64,000 nt of DNA from Acinetobacter nectaris CIP 110549 (GCF_000488215.1 NZ_KI530712.1:1120881-1184880), one strand, 5' to 3'; counted from the stretch's first letter, positions 40,115 through 51,233 are shown. A program made the numbers and translations. The notes: generated by a model not told the origin, from the letters alone.

Positions 40115-41592
40115 TGCGTTGGTCCAAACACAACTTGTGCTAGATCACGCTGAACACGCTTACGTTTTAAGATTGGATGCCTATCATCAATTCCCGTCGA
40201 ATTCTGGTTTGAATCCGCTGTACGTACATTTGTTGCAGTTGTCATTCCAGTTCTTCTTGCCTTAGAACGTCTTGCACGACGAGATGTATTTTCTTTTTCA
40301 ACCACTAAAGGTTCAATCGCCTGCGGGTCTGCTGTAGTTACAGTTTCTAGAGGAGCTTCTGAAGATGTCCTACGACGTTTTTTAACACGTTGACGGTTAT
40401 ACTTCGAAATGGCAGCTTCTTTTTCATCTATAGATAAATTCTGATAGACATCCCACCAGTGTCCCATCCCTTCAGTATCTTGATCACCTGATTTTTCACG
40501 CAATAAGAGAAAATCAAAACCTGCTCTAAAACGCGCATGGCTCGAAAGTGACTCTATCTGCTGGGGTTTAGGATTAAGCAAACGCGTTTGCATCTCCCAA
40601 ACTTCACGAATAAATGTTTCGGCAAATCGTGGAATAACCGTTCGTGTACACTGTCTTTTCAGAACATCTAATCCTGCTTGAGCACGTGCTTCGGCAGGAA
40701 CAAGTCCTTTATTTAGATAGAACTGTGTTCGCTCTAAAAAGTTTTCCCACAGTAAAACAGCGTAAAAGAATGCAGGATTGATGGTTTTCCCAACTTGAAT
40801 TCTTTGATCTGTATTTTTTGCAGCCAAAACAATAAAATTATTTAATATCGGCTGAATATCTGCAAAGAGTTGCTTCCATACACCAAAGTCTATTAATAGT
40901 GGCAAAATACGTTGTAATTGCCCCATCGTAAATAACTTTTGTGATTCATCATAAAGTCGATGTGGTGAAATATCGCGTAGCAACATTGCCATATCAACAG
41001 TAAAAATGCTTAGAATATCATCAGAAATCTTAAAATTAAGCTTGGCTGAAAAACGCAGTGTACGTAACATACGTACAGGGTCTTCTTCAAAGCGCTTTGC
41101 AGGATCACCAAGTAGTCTTAATGTTTTACTTTTTATATCTGCAATCGCATTACAAAAATCTAAGATAATGCCTTTTCTTGGTTGATAATACATTGCATTA
41201 ATGGAAAAGTCTCGTCGAGCAAAGTCTTGCTCAATCGTTCCCCAATTATTGTCACGTAGAATCATACCTTGTGCACTGGTCACCTCTTTTTTAGGTGGTG
41301 CACGGAAAGTAGCAACTTCGATTAAGTCACGTCCGATATAAACATGAGCCAACTCAAAACGTCGACCAATAATACGACAACGGCGACCGAAAACTGACTT
41401 CACCTGAGCAGGTGTGGCATTGGTCACTGCATCAAAGTCTTTGGGATTCAACCCAAGCATTAAATCACGAACACCACCACCTACGATGTATGCTTCGTAA
41501 CCTGCTTTACTGAGAGCATCAATCACTTCAATGATTGAAGGGGGTAATTTCTTAATGGATAAACCATATTTTGACGCGCGTAAAGTGTGCAA
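40111..41592 (-). CDS. pcnB: Poly(A) polymerase I
   Basis: 493 residues. The nucleotidyltransferase head has GGGVRDLMLGLNPKDFDAVT with the catalytic DxD, and RIIGRRFELAHVYIG. DFARRDFSINAMYY and GDPAKRFEEDPVRMLRTLRFSAKL continue the CCA-adding/PAP core, and the extended poly(A) polymerase segment follows. After about residue 400 comes a strongly basic low-complexity tail (KKRRRTSS, RRARRSKARRTG), as in other PcnB proteins that bind RNA. It adds poly(A) tails that promote RNA decay. A promoter lies 50-78 bp upstream. Confidence 0.92.
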   Translation of the reverse strand: MHTLRASKYGLSIKKLPPSIIEVIDALSKAGYEAYIVGGGVRDLMLGLNPKDFDAVTNATPAQVKSVFGRRCRIIGRRFELAHVYIGRDLIEVATFRAPPKKEVTSAQGMILRDNNWGTIEQDFARRDFSINAMYYQPRKGIILDFCNAIADIKSKTLRLLGDPAKRFEEDPVRMLRTLRFSAKLNFKISDDILSIFTVDMAMLLRDISPHRLYDESQKLFTMGQLQRILPLLIDFGVWKQLFADIQPILNNFIVLAAKNTDQRIQVGKTINPAFFYAVLLWENFLERTQFYLNKGLVPAEARAQAGLDVLKRQCTRTVIPRFAETFIREVWEMQTRLLNPKPQQIESLSSHARFRAGFDFLLLREKSGDQDTEGMGHWWDVYQNLSIDEKEAAISKYNRQRVKKRRRTSSEAPLETVTTADPQAIEPLVVEKENTSRRARRSKARRTGMTTATNVRTADSNQNSTGIDDRHPILKRKRVQRDLAQVVFGPTQ

Positions 41593-41641
41593 AAGACGCT
41601 CTCTCCTACGTCTGTAATGAATATTTTAATAACGACTGCTC

Positions 41642-41670
41642 ATAATAGAGCATCACCCATCAAAGGGCAA
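41642..41670 (-). promoter_or_regulatory. Likely sigma-70 promoter of the pcnB operon
   Basis: Read on the minus strand: TTGCCC (41670-41665), a 17-bp spacer and TATTAT (41647-41642). It lies 50 bp before the pcnB start. Confidence 0.6.
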
Positions 41671-41769
41671 TTTCTTGTATCTTATACTAAGCAAGAAACA
41701 CAGTGAAACACTTTTACATAAGATTTTTTACAAAGATCATCTTTCTTATATATTCATACAAATACTACT

Positions 41770-42555
41770 TCATTGATTTTCATTATTTTTCATCTTTTTC
41801 GCAGCATTCCAAAGTTGATCCATTTCCATCAGTGTCAACTGATCAATCTCTTTACCATCTAGTTTTGCACTTTCTTCTATATAAGCAAAACGCTGTCTAA
41901 ACTTTACAATTGTTTTAAGTAATGCTTGGTCTGAAGAAATTCCTTTTTGACGCCCTACATTAATTATCGAAAATAAACAGTCACCAAACTCTTCTTCAAT
42001 ATTCTGTTGATGGTTTTCTGCCAATGCTTCTTTAAACTCATTGAGTTCTTCATAAACTTTATCTATTGCATCCTGAATATGCGGAAAATCAAAACCGATA
42101 CTGGCTGCTTTTTTCTGTATTTCCTCTGCTTGTACAATTGCAGGGCCATGTTTTATATCTGCTAATTGAGACGGTAATATCCCCGCTTCTTTTTTTTCTT
42201 GACGCTTAATTTTCTGCCATAAATCAGAAACCTGAGCTTCATCTAATGTATTGAATCGCTCTTTTTCAAAAACATGTGGATGACGTCGTATCATTTTCTG
42301 TTTTAATGCCTCAACAACATCATAGAAATCAAACTTCTGTTGCTCCTTATACATTTGCGATTGAAAAACCACTTGCAATAATAAATCACCCAACTCATTT
42401 TTTACCTGCTCAGCATCTCCATTCAACACTGCATCTTCAACTTCATATGCTTCTTCAATTGCATAACGCGTTAACGTTTTGGGTGTTTGCTTCTGATCCC
42501 AAGGACATTCCTCGCGGAGGGTTTCCATAATTTCAAGTAACTGCTGTACCGACAT
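41770..42555 (-). CDS. mazG: Nucleoside triphosphate pyrophosphohydrolase MazG
   Basis: 261 residues with two MazG repeats. The first has ECPWDQKQTPKTLTRYAIEE and the metal-binding EEAYEVEDAV plus ELGDLLLQVVFQSQ; the second has FDFPHIQDAIDKVYEELNEF and EEFGDCLFSIINVGR. It hydrolyses NTPs and limits damaged or excess nucleotides, and in E. coli it lowers ppGpp. It follows relA, as in E. coli, but without mazEF. A terminator lies between relA and mazG, about 14 bp ahead of its start, so mazG may be read-through controlled. Confidence 0.93.
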   Translation of the reverse strand: MSVQQLLEIMETLREECPWDQKQTPKTLTRYAIEEAYEVEDAVLNGDAEQVKNELGDLLLQVVFQSQMYKEQQKFDFYDVVEALKQKMIRRHPHVFEKERFNTLDEAQVSDLWQKIKRQEKKEAGILPSQLADIKHGPAIVQAEEIQKKAASIGFDFPHIQDAIDKVYEELNEFKEALAENHQQNIEEEFGDCLFSIINVGRQKGISSDQALLKTIVKFRQRFAYIEESAKLDGKEIDQLTLMEMDQLWNAAKKMKNNENQ

Positions 42556-42568
42556 AACACTCTCTAAT

Positions 42569-42594
42569 AAAAAAGCCAGTGAAATTTCACTGGC
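42569..42594 (-). terminator. Intrinsic terminator between relA and mazG
   Basis: GCCAGTGAAA (42575-42584) and TTTCACTGGC (42585-42594) form a perfect palindrome, read on the minus strand into TTTTTTATT. It lies 9 bp after the relA stop. Confidence 0.75.
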
Positions 42595-42602
42595 TCAGAC
42601 AC

Positions 42603-44903
42603 TTAATTGCCTTGCACAAGGCGACGTGCACTAATAATACCGGGCTGTTGCTCTAAGCGTGCAAGGAGGCGTGACAATTGCGCTAAACCTTTCACCTCTA
42701 TAAGCAACTTCATATTTGCAATACCATCATTTTCAGAAATGGTATTTACCTGACGAATATTAATTTGATCTGCAAAAATCACTTGCGTTAAATCACGCAA
42801 TAAACCACGGCGATCATAAGCCTCAACCACAATTTGAATACTCTGACCGCGTGTGGGTTGCAACTCCCAATCTGCATCAACCGCACGTTCAGGCTCTTGC
42901 GTAATCATACGGTTATAATCAGGGCAGCCCTTTTTATGAATGCTAACACCGCGGTTTAAAGTAATATAACCACCGATCATCTCACCATGTACAGGCTGAC
43001 AACACTGTGCAATATGCAGTTCAACATTATCTAACCCATCCACCAAAATACCATGCGCAGATAAAGTATGGCTTGCACGTGGATTCAATGCAGGCTTAAG
43101 TATCAGCTCAGGTTCATCTTGGTCAATATTCATATGACGATTAACTTGATTCATTAAGCCATGAAGACTAATGTCTCCACTCACCAAACCAATCAGTACA
43201 TCATCGCCAGATTTTACATTGAAGTGTGCACAGTATTCATTTAAGTCAATACTTTTCGGATGAATCGCAAGACGTTGTAATTCTTTTGTGAGTAGCTCTT
43301 TACCCACTTCTAAATTTTTACTGCGATCTTGTTGTCTAAACCAATGACGCAACTTATCTCTAGCGCGTGCCGTTTTGATATAACCCAATGAGCTAACCAA
43401 CCAATCACGATTTGGGTCACGATCTTTTTTGGTTAAAATTTCAACCTGTTCACCTGTTTTCAACGTATAGGTTAAAGGTACATAACGTTGATTTACACGT
43501 GCTGCATAGCAGTGATTACCCACCTCTGTATGCACATGATACGCAAAGTCTAAAACCGTCGAGCCACGTGGTAACTCTTTAATGTCACCATCTCGGCTAA
43601 AAACATAGATCTTTTCAAAATCCTCAAAATCTTGAATTTTCTCAAAGTCATCTTCTTCGTCATCTTTAGCATGCGCACTTGCTTCATTACGCTCTTGATA
43701 ATGCTCTAATACTGCACGTAGCGAATGCAAACGATGATTAAATGAGAAATCTGTTGCTTTACCACCCTCTTTATAGTTGAAGTGTGAGCAAACGCCTAGC
43801 TCTGCCTCTTCATGCATTTCGTGCGTACGCACTTGAATTTCTAAAGACTTATTTTCTGCAATCACTGCTGTATGTAGCGAACGATAGCCATTGGCTTTTG
43901 GATTGGTAATATAATCATCAAATTGATGAGGAATGTGCCGCCAAATTTGATGAACAATACCTAAAACGTGATAACACTCAGGTACAGTATTCACAAGAAC
44001 ACGTAATGCTCGAATATCATAAAGTTGATCGAAGCTGAGGTTTTTACTCTTCATCTTACGATAAATCGAGTAAATGTGTTTTACACGACCACTAATATCT
44101 GCCTCGATATGAATCTTACCAAGCTCTCCTTTGAGTTGCTCAACCACAGACTCAATATAGTGTTCTCGCTCTAAGCGTTTCTCATTTAAGAGTTTTGCAA
44201 TTTCTTTATAGCGATCAGGTGCCAAATAGCGAAATGCGAGGTCTTCTAGCTCCCACTTTAATTGTGCAATCCCAAGTCGATGTGCAAGTGGCGAGTAAAT
44301 CGTTAATATTTCTCGTGCAACACGCTCTTGACGCTCTTTAGGCGACTTTGCCAACTCACGCAGCTCGAATGTTCGTTCGGCCAGTTTAATCAGTACAACG
44401 CGAACATCTTCCGTGACCGAAATCAGCATTTTATAAATGCCTGTTAAATGCTCACGTTTGTTATTATTAAAATGATCTTCTAATCGTTTATTCTGTTCAA
44501 TGAGGTCTGACAATTTCCCCATTGCCATTGTACCTTGCACAAGCTCTAAAACTTCCTGACCATAATATTCGCCCACTTCTTCCAAAGAAGTCAGTCCTTC
44601 ACGAACACTACGATAGAGCACGGCTGCAATAAGTGTTGCTTCATCTACATATAAATGTGCCAAGATGTCTGCAATACCAATACCTGTAATAAACGTATTA
44701 TTACGCCCAGTCTTTTCTGTTTTTAATCCTTTTTCTAAAGTTCGACATGCAACCTCCTCTAACCGAATAAGCTCCCCATCGGTCTGCTGCCTTACACGAT
44801 TTAACCACTGGGCTAAATCTTGCTGTTGTAAGGCATGCTCTACAGCCGTTTCCTCTGAAGACTGCGTCAGTCGTTCAGGTAGCTGTTCACGTACTGTGAC
44901 CAT
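42603..44903 (-). CDS. relA: GTP/GDP pyrophosphokinase RelA
   Basis: 766 residues in the order pseudo-hydrolase domain (1-200), synthetase (about 250-380), TGS (about 435-495), helical/zinc region and C-terminal ACT (about 690-766). The hydrolase HD motif is absent (AAVLYRSVREGL in its place), and the synthetase loop reads QFDDYI, an acidic form typical of synthesis-only RelA. NGYRSLHTAV is also present. It makes (p)ppGpp on stalled ribosomes. The order rlmD-relA-mazG matches E. coli. It starts 20 bp after rlmD with AGGAG upstream. Confidence 0.93.
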   Translation of the reverse strand: MVTVREQLPERLTQSSEETAVEHALQQQDLAQWLNRVRQQTDGELIRLEEVACRTLEKGLKTEKTGRNNTFITGIGIADILAHLYVDEATLIAAVLYRSVREGLTSLEEVGEYYGQEVLELVQGTMAMGKLSDLIEQNKRLEDHFNNNKREHLTGIYKMLISVTEDVRVVLIKLAERTFELRELAKSPKERQERVAREILTIYSPLAHRLGIAQLKWELEDLAFRYLAPDRYKEIAKLLNEKRLEREHYIESVVEQLKGELGKIHIEADISGRVKHIYSIYRKMKSKNLSFDQLYDIRALRVLVNTVPECYHVLGIVHQIWRHIPHQFDDYITNPKANGYRSLHTAVIAENKSLEIQVRTHEMHEEAELGVCSHFNYKEGGKATDFSFNHRLHSLRAVLEHYQERNEASAHAKDDEEDDFEKIQDFEDFEKIYVFSRDGDIKELPRGSTVLDFAYHVHTEVGNHCYAARVNQRYVPLTYTLKTGEQVEILTKKDRDPNRDWLVSSLGYIKTARARDKLRHWFRQQDRSKNLEVGKELLTKELQRLAIHPKSIDLNEYCAHFNVKSGDDVLIGLVSGDISLHGLMNQVNRHMNIDQDEPELILKPALNPRASHTLSAHGILVDGLDNVELHIAQCCQPVHGEMIGGYITLNRGVSIHKKGCPDYNRMITQEPERAVDADWELQPTRGQSIQIVVEAYDRRGLLRDLTQVIFADQINIRQVNTISENDGIANMKLLIEVKGLAQLSRLLARLEQQPGIISARRLVQGN

Positions 44904-44923
44904 ACCTATCTCCTATTATCATG

Positions 44924-46327
44924 TCATTCACTTTCGTTGTAATGCTGTTCTATTTTTTCAAACAAGGTAATTGATTCGACATGACTTGTATGTGTAAACA
45001 TGTCCATTACACCTGCTTTTTTAAGTTGATAACCATGCTGCACAAGAATACCTGCATCTCGTGCCAAAGTAGCGGGATCACACGAAACATACACAATACG
45101 TTTCGCATCAAAATTCGCAATATAATTCATAACTTGTTCCGCACCTGCACGTGGCGGATCTATCAATAATGCGTCAAAACCCTGTTTTGCCCAAGGTTGT
45201 TTTGAAAAATCTTGGGTTAAGTCTTGTGAGTAGAATTGAATATGCTCGATATGGTTCAATCGTGCGTTTTCCTGCCCACGACGTACCATTTCTTCACTGC
45301 CTTCGACCGCAATCACTTGCCCCGTTTCCCCAACACCACGCGCAAGTGGTAAAGAAAAATTTCCTAAACCACAAAATAAATCTAGTACACGTTCACCTGC
45401 CTTGAGTTCAAGCAAGTTACATGCCAAAGAAACCATCTGCTGATTAACCTCAGCATTCACTTGTGTAAAGTCTGTAGGTGAAAATTTTAATTTTAAATCA
45501 AATACATCTAATGAATAAAATAATGGCTGATCATCTTCATCGTTGATTTGAACACGATAAGCACTATCAGCACCTTTTGGTTGTAAATATAATTGCCAGT
45601 TTCGCTGTGCTGTAAAGTGTTGTAATGCTATCTGATCCTGTTTACACAATGGTGCTGTATGTCGAACAAGTAAAGAAACACTTTCATCTCCCATGCCGAG
45701 TTCAATATGCCCAATCTCAGACTTACCTTTTAACTGACCAAGCAGCGCTTTAATTTCAGGAAGCGCACGATTCAGCTTCACATGTAAAACAGGGCAATGT
45801 TGAATATTTACCAAACGATTGCTTTGTCTTTCCCTAAAACCAAACATAAACTTCTGATTTTTTTCGATATAACGTACACCTATACGTGCACGGCGACGAT
45901 AATCTTGGCGTGTACTGCGTATTGGACTCAACCAATCAATTGGTGCCAAACCCGCAAAATGTTGAAAGTGCGATTGTAAAACATCTTGTTTAAAGCGAAT
46001 CTGCTCATCTGCATGCATATGCTGCAAACTACAGCCTCCACAGGCTTGGAAGTGGTCACATATTGGAGAGGTACGATACTTTGATGGCTCACCAATCACT
46101 TCTACAGCATCGCCCTCTTCATAGCGTTTGCTCTGCTTAGTGACATTAACTTGCACGCGCTCTTCAGGGAGTGCAAATTGAATAAAAACTTTTTTCCCAT
46201 CCTTTTCTATTGGATGTTCAGCATCATGGGAATAATGAGCGATACCTCGTCCCTCATGAGACAATGCCTTAACATCAAACAAATAAGTTTGTGCTGTATT
46301 GAGACGAGGTTTGGCAATATGTTTCAA
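44924..46327 (-). CDS. rlmD: 23S rRNA (uracil-1939-C5)-methyltransferase RlmD
   Basis: 467 residues if the TTG at 46327 is used (AGG seven bases upstream); a farther in-frame start at 46384 would overlap the upstream exonuclease gene by 44 bp, so the start is uncertain. An N-terminal TRAM domain is followed by the 4Fe-4S ligands [15 protein letters not shown]. The SAM domain has [16 protein letters not shown], and the catalytic region is [11 protein letters not shown] with [15 protein letters not shown]. It methylates 23S rRNA at U1939. It is directly upstream of relA. Confidence 0.92.
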   Translation of the reverse strand: MKHIAKPRLNTAQTYLFDVKALSHEGRGIAHYSHDAEHPIEKDGKKVFIQFALPEERVQVNVTKQSKRYEEGDAVEVIGEPSKYRTSPICDHFQACGGCSLQHMHADEQIRFKQDVLQSHFQHFAGLAPIDWLSPIRSTRQDYRRRARIGVRYIEKNQKFMFGFRERQSNRLVNIQHCPVLHVKLNRALPEIKALLGQLKGKSEIGHIELGMGDESVSLLVRHTAPLCKQDQIALQHFTAQRNWQLYLQPKGADSAYRVQINDEDDQPLFYSLDVFDLKLKFSPTDFTQVNAEVNQQMVSLACNLLELKAGERVLDLFCGLGNFSLPLARGVGETGQVIAVEGSEEMVRRGQENARLNHIEHIQFYSQDLTQDFSKQPWAKQGFDALLIDPPRAGAEQVMNYIANFDAKRIVYVSCDPATLARDAGILVQHGYQLKKAGVMDMFTHTSHVESITLFEKIEQHYNESE

Positions 46328-46340
46328 AACTGAACCTAAT

Positions 46341-47162
46341 TTAATGATGAAAAAATGTTGAACTGAACGCGGTGCTTTTCGCACTTCGCTCCCAATTCTT
46401 TAAAAATTCTTGATGCTTGGGCCTATCCTGCAAATGCTGAATCGTTTGCTGTACCATATTTGTATGCTCATTTGGCAACAACTGCCCCTTCAGCATGACC
46501 CAACGTAAATAAATCAGCCATGTGTTTATCACATCGCCCTCACAATAGGTTTCTAATTCAGTCCACTGTTCTAGTTTTACTTGCTCTGGCACCAAATAAC
46601 CTGCACCTTCTCGCTTTCCGGGCAACCCTAGAAATTGTGCAATATCATCAAGTTTTTGAAAGTTACGACCATTAAACATCGCCATCACATCCATTAGGTC
46701 GACATGCTGATGATGGTATCTATTTTGATAATTGCTAAAACGACGTTGTTGGTCTAACTCACCCTGATCAAATAAGTTAGGTGCAGATAAGCCATGATAC
46801 ATCGCACGATAAGCGATTACCGGTAAATCGAACTGTGAGCCATTCCAACTCACTAAAACAGGACGACGTTTCTCAAAAATAGATAAGAATTTTTGTAAAA
46901 TGCCAAGTTCGGTATTATCTTGTTGGCTAAATGAGAACAATCTAAAACCTTTCTCATCAATCCATAATCCCGAAATACAAACAATCTCGTGCAACGGTAA
47001 ACGCTGAAAGTCTGTTCCGACATCTTGGCGACGTAGTTTATTTAATGCCTGTTCTACACCTTCAGCAGATAAATGACTGAGCCCATATAAATGAGCACCT
47101 GCTTTTAAATCTGTAATGGTTTCAATATCAAATACCAGTATCGGTAAGCGCATATTTTGCAT
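46341..47162 (-). CDS. DEDDy-type 3'-5' exonuclease domain protein
   Basis: 273 residues, or 270 from the second ATG. The RNase H-like exonuclease motifs are visible: [10 protein letters not shown] (Exo I), [19 protein letters not shown] (Exo II) and [16 protein letters not shown] (Exo III), with the YxxxD-like final motif. It resembles the family annotated as predicted 3'-5' exonuclease related to the DNA polymerase B proofreading domain. The nucleic-acid substrate is unknown. It lies 5 bp after cysM on the same strand. Confidence 0.82.
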   Translation of the reverse strand: MQNMRLPILVFDIETITDLKAGAHLYGLSHLSAEGVEQALNKLRRQDVGTDFQRLPLHEIVCISGLWIDEKGFRLFSFSQQDNTELGILQKFLSIFEKRRPVLVSWNGSQFDLPVIAYRAMYHGLSAPNLFDQGELDQQRRFSNYQNRYHHQHVDLMDVMAMFNGRNFQKLDDIAQFLGLPGKREGAGYLVPEQVKLEQWTELETYCEGDVINTWLIYLRWVMLKGQLLPNEHTNMVQQTIQHLQDRPKHQEFLKNWERSAKSTAFSSTFFHH

Positions 47163-47167
47163 CCACC

Positions 47168-48097
47168 TTATTGCGTATCTTGAGTAGAAAACAGACCTGT
47201 AGACAAGTAACGATCGCCACGATCACAAATAATACAAACAACCACTGCACTTGGGTCTTCTTTGGCAATCTGCAATGCCGCCCATACAGCGCCGCCTGAA
47301 GATGTCCCAGCAAAGATACCTTCAGTCTTCGCAAGTGCTCTCATCGTGACTTCTGCATTTTCTTGAGCAATATCAATCACACGGTCTATACGTTGTCGAT
47401 CGAATATTGTTGGTAAATATGCTTCAGGCCAACGGCGAATACCTGCAATACTTGCACCTTCTTCAGGCTGCAATCCAATAATTTGGATATCTGGATTTTT
47501 TTCTTTTAAATACTTTGATACACCCATAATGGTTCCTGTTGTTCCCATTGAGCTTACAAAGTGAGTGACTTTACCGCCTGTTTGCTGCCAAATTTCCGGT
47601 CCTGTCGTTAAATAATGTGCTTCTACATTATCGGGATTACCAAATTGGTTTAGCACAAAACCCTGACCATCTTTTTGCATTTGCAATGCTAAGTCACGTG
47701 CACCTTCCATGCCTTGCTGTTGAGTCACCTCAATAAGCTCTGCACCATAGGCCAACATTGCATCTTTACGCTCTTGGCTCATATTGTCAGGCATAATGAG
47801 CTTCATACGATAACCACGCATTGCAGCAACCATCGCAAGTGCAATCCCTGTATTGCCACTTGTTGCTTCAATTAAGGTATCGCCTGGCTGAATATCCCCA
47901 CGTTTTTCTGCCTGTATAATCATATTATATGCAGGACGATCTTTTACAGAACCTGCAGGATTATTCCCCTCAAGCTTTGCAAGCACTGTAGCTGTTTTAT
48001 TTTTTGTTAAGCGTTGCAGCCTTACTAGTGGAGTCTTTCCAACATAATGATCAAGTAAGAAATCATCAGAAAAAAAGTCTGGAATATTGTCACTCAT
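47168..48097 (-). CDS. cysM: Cysteine synthase B
   Basis: 309 residues. O-acetylserine sulfhydrylase; the PLP lysine is K52 in AGSVKDRPA, SGNTGIALAMVAAM binds the substrate carboxylate, and GTTGTIMG holds the phosphate. The shorter length and KNKTATVLAKLEGNNPAGS region fit CysM rather than CysK. It can use thiosulfate as well as sulfide. It is divergent from gacS, a cysM-gacS pairing also seen in Pseudomonas. Confidence 0.94.
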   Translation of the reverse strand: MSDNIPDFFSDDFLLDHYVGKTPLVRLQRLTKNKTATVLAKLEGNNPAGSVKDRPAYNMIIQAEKRGDIQPGDTLIEATSGNTGIALAMVAAMRGYRMKLIMPDNMSQERKDAMLAYGAELIEVTQQQGMEGARDLALQMQKDGQGFVLNQFGNPDNVEAHYLTTGPEIWQQTGGKVTHFVSSMGTTGTIMGVSKYLKEKNPDIQIIGLQPEEGASIAGIRRWPEAYLPTIFDRQRIDRVIDIAQENAEVTMRALAKTEGIFAGTSSGGAVWAALQIAKEDPSAVVVCIICDRGDRYLSTGLFSTQDTQ

Positions 48098-48247
48098 AAT
48101 ATTTACCTGATTTTAGGTGAGCCTATTGTATGAAAAAAATAATGATCCTGCACTCATTTCACTGTTTTTTATACAAAGAATACACGCGACCATCGTATTA
48201 AAAGCATGATAAGATTCAGCTTAAGAGGAATCGTTTATTTTTCGATA

Positions 48248-51055
48248 ATGGCACAATCTAAAAAGAATCTATTACAACGCTTACAGCTTAACCATGCCTA
48301 TGGGCAATTGGTCGCATTTATTTTTATTCCTATTTTGGTTCTTGTCATTGTTGGGACAACTTTGGTTGTCAATGAAACACGAATTGCCGCAAAAAGTCAG
48401 CAACAATATGCAGCTATTGCCATCTTGGCTCGCTATCAACACACTGCCAAAATATTAGCCTCTGCAATTAATACATCACCAACCATTCTTCCACGCGTAG
48501 AAAATATTCTACAAAATGTATTAAACGAACAATATGTTCAACGTGTGGCAATTATTAATAGTAAAAACCATATACAGGCCACAATTGGTCAGCGCCACTA
48601 CCTACCCTGGCCAACAATAACAGATACAAGTCTTTTTATTGGTCCTATTGCTTACAACCATAATACCGTTTATGGCAGCAAACTTATGACGGATAAAAAT
48701 GGTGTAAGCACATGGTTACTCATCGAACTTGATGACCAACCGCTAGCACTTGCCCACTATCGAATTTTGAGTGTACTTACTGCAACAGGCTTCATTACTC
48801 TGCTTTTACTGATGATGTGTCTTAATTTCTATTCTAGAAGATGGATCGCACCGCTGTATGAAATTCGCATGCAACTTCAACGTTTAAGTGCAGATAACTT
48901 AGACCAACCCATCACACTTAATAGTAGTGGTGAACTTAAACTCTTACAACGAGATATTGAAAACACATTACAGCGTTTACACAGTAGTTTCTTAGAATTA
49001 AGAGAACACACCGAACAAACTGAAGATGATTTACGCAGAACTTTAGATACATTAGAAGTTCAAAACATTACCTATAGACAGGCACGTGACCAAGCTATTT
49101 CTGCCAACCAATCCAAATCTGTATTTCTTGCTAACATTAGTCATGAGTTAAGAACACCACTCAATAGTATTGATGGTTTTATCCACCTTATGCTCAGACA
49201 AGACAGCTTAACGAACGACCAGAATATTTACTTACAAACCATCAGAAAATCTTCAGCACACCTACTTGCACTAATTAACGATGTACTCGATTTCTCAAAA
49301 ATTGAGGCAGGTAAACTCGAACTAGAAACTGCACAATTTAACCTAGAAGAAACCATATTTGATGTGATGGATATGCTGTCACCTCTTGCAGCACAAAAAA
49401 ATATCAATATGGCTTTTTTCTTCGCATACGATCTACCACCGTATGTGATTGGCGATACATTAAGATTTAAGCAAATTCTGACGAACCTCATCTCAAATGC
49501 AATTAAATTTACACCTGATGGTGAAATTGTTGTTCGTACACGTCTTGAAAGCAGAGATCATCAGCACTGCCAAATTTATTTTAGTGTTCAAGACAGTGGT
49601 ATTGGTGTAACTGAACAAGATCAAAAGAAATTATTTGGCTCTTTTTCACAAGTCGATGCTTCAATTACACGCCAATTTGGTGGAACTGGTCTTGGACTTG
49701 CAATTTCCAAACAACTTGTTCAGATGATGCATGGGCATATTGGGTTTGAGGACAATCAATTACGTAACCCTACCGAAAAAGGCTCAACATTTTGGTTTAA
49801 TGTTCAGTTTGAACTCGACCATCGCGTTGTAGAACCTCAACAAGAAGTTTTAGATCATGTTCATGTTGTATCGTTTATTTCACATAGCGCAACTGCAAAC
49901 ATTTTAAGACACTACTTGGAAAACTATAAAGTACAGCATTTGGAAAGCACTTCTCTTTTAGATTTATTTAGTCGACTAAACAACTTAAAAGATGATGACA
50001 ATACATGGGTTATTGTTGACCATGCAGGTGATACCCCTGCTTTATTAAAAGAAATTCGTATGCGTTATCAAGGGCATTTGGCTGTATACGGCTATCAAAT
50101 GTCATTAGAGCCAAATACATTAAGTCAGTTTCAGGCAACCCCATTATATCAACCATTAAGCCGCCATAGTTTATTGCAACTACTTAAAAACCAAATTCAG
50201 GTTGAAGACCAAACAACTAAATTCTTTGATGGTAAAGGACTTCATGTGCTTGCTGTAGATGACCACTTGCCGAATCTTATTGTCTTAGAAGCATTGCTTG
50301 CAGAGCTCAATGTAAAAACAACCAAAGCACTGAGTGGACAAGAAGCGATTAGACATATCCAGCAAGGTATTGAAGATAAACAACATCCTTTTGATTTGAT
50401 TTTTATGGATATTCAAATGCCAGTGATGTCTGGGATTGATACAACACGTGCGATTCGTTCTTTAGAATCCACCTTAGAACATCAAAAAACCTTGCCAATT
50501 ATTGCACTTACAGCACATGCGCTTTCAGATGAAAAGCAAAATCTTTTGTCTGTGGGCATGAATGATTATGTGACCAAACCAATTCAAATAGAACAGCTTA
50601 TTCAAATTTTAACCACATGGACAAATAGAAAGTTTGAAAGTACACCACCGATACATGACAACCACTCTACAGATATTGATGCAGAATATTTAGATTGGGC
50701 ACAAAGTGTAAAACTTGCAGCAAATAAAGAAGAGCTGGCATTCGATCTACTAAAAATGCTCATTGAAAGTTTTGATGGTGAAGTTGAAGAAATGCAGCAG
50801 CTAATTGAACTTGAAGACTTTCCTCAACTTGAACATATTTTGCATCGGCTATACGGCGCAACTCGTTATGTTGGGACACCTAAACTACAAGAAAGTACAG
50901 GCAACTTTGAACAGTTTGTTTCCAAACTTCGCAAAGAAAAACGTAGAGCAGATCAAAACTTTATTGAGGAAACACTTACTCGATTTAATGAACTAAAACA
51001 TATTATTCAACATACACGTGAAGCCGCACAGAAAAAACTGCAACAGCAGCAGTAA
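48248..51055 (+). CDS. gacS: Hybrid sensor histidine kinase GacS/BarA
   Basis: 935 residues from the ATG at 48248; the frame opens 42 bases earlier, where AAGAGGA could instead support a longer form. It has a first membrane helix, a periplasmic sensor region of about 120 residues, a second helix, HAMP, HisKA ([19 protein letters not shown]), HATPase ([26 protein letters not shown]), a receiver ([13 protein letters not shown]) and a C-terminal Hpt ([12 protein letters not shown]). It phosphorylates GacA (not in this window), which controls secondary metabolism and virulence genes in Acinetobacter. A hairpin follows. Confidence 0.92.
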   Translation: MAQSKKNLLQRLQLNHAYGQLVAFIFIPILVLVIVGTTLVVNETRIAAKSQQQYAAIAILARYQHTAKILASAINTSPTILPRVENILQNVLNEQYVQRVAIINSKNHIQATIGQRHYLPWPTITDTSLFIGPIAYNHNTVYGSKLMTDKNGVSTWLLIELDDQPLALAHYRILSVLTATGFITLLLLMMCLNFYSRRWIAPLYEIRMQLQRLSADNLDQPITLNSSGELKLLQRDIENTLQRLHSSFLELREHTEQTEDDLRRTLDTLEVQNITYRQARDQAISANQSKSVFLANISHELRTPLNSIDGFIHLMLRQDSLTNDQNIYLQTIRKSSAHLLALINDVLDFSKIEAGKLELETAQFNLEETIFDVMDMLSPLAAQKNINMAFFFAYDLPPYVIGDTLRFKQILTNLISNAIKFTPDGEIVVRTRLESRDHQHCQIYFSVQDSGIGVTEQDQKKLFGSFSQVDASITRQFGGTGLGLAISKQLVQMMHGHIGFEDNQLRNPTEKGSTFWFNVQFELDHRVVEPQQEVLDHVHVVSFISHSATANILRHYLENYKVQHLESTSLLDLFSRLNNLKDDDNTWVIVDHAGDTPALLKEIRMRYQGHLAVYGYQMSLEPNTLSQFQATPLYQPLSRHSLLQLLKNQIQVEDQTTKFFDGKGLHVLAVDDHLPNLIVLEALLAELNVKTTKALSGQEAIRHIQQGIEDKQHPFDLIFMDIQMPVMSGIDTTRAIRSLESTLEHQKTLPIIALTAHALSDEKQNLLSVGMNDYVTKPIQIEQLIQILTTWTNRKFESTPPIHDNHSTDIDAEYLDWAQSVKLAANKEELAFDLLKMLIESFDGEVEEMQQLIELEDFPQLEHILHRLYGATRYVGTPKLQESTGNFEQFVSKLRKEKRRADQNFIEETLTRFNELKHIIQHTREAAQKKLQQQQ

Positions 51056-51072
51056 CCAAAGTAGTCCAATAT

Positions 51073-51110
51073 CTATAGAGAAATACTGAATTTAAAGTAT
51101 TTCTCTATAG
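51073..51110. repeat. Perfect 15-bp hairpin after gacS
   Basis: CTATAGAGAAATACT (51073-51087) pairs with AGTATTTCTCTATAG (51096-51110) around an 8-base loop, 18 bp after the gacS stop. No T run follows, so it is not a standard intrinsic terminator. Confidence 0.6.
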
Positions 51111-51169
51111 CATATATTAAAAAAATAATCATATAAAATAGCTCTCTAGAAAGTTCTGTCATAGATTGT

Positions 51170-51198
51170 TTGAATTCCAACTACAAAACCGCTATATT
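51170..51198 (+). promoter_or_regulatory. Likely sigma-70 promoter of rsfS
   Basis: TTGAAT (51170-51175), 17-bp spacer, TATATT (51193-51198). It lies 36 bp before the ATG at 51234. Confidence 0.65.
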
Positions 51199-51233
51199 AC
51201 ATACTGAGTAATTGTCAGGAATTATTGACTTCT

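Noticed and set aside
42556..42602. A possible mazEF toxin-antitoxin pair between relA and mazG as in E. coli
   Set aside because: The gap is 47 bp and contains only a terminator.
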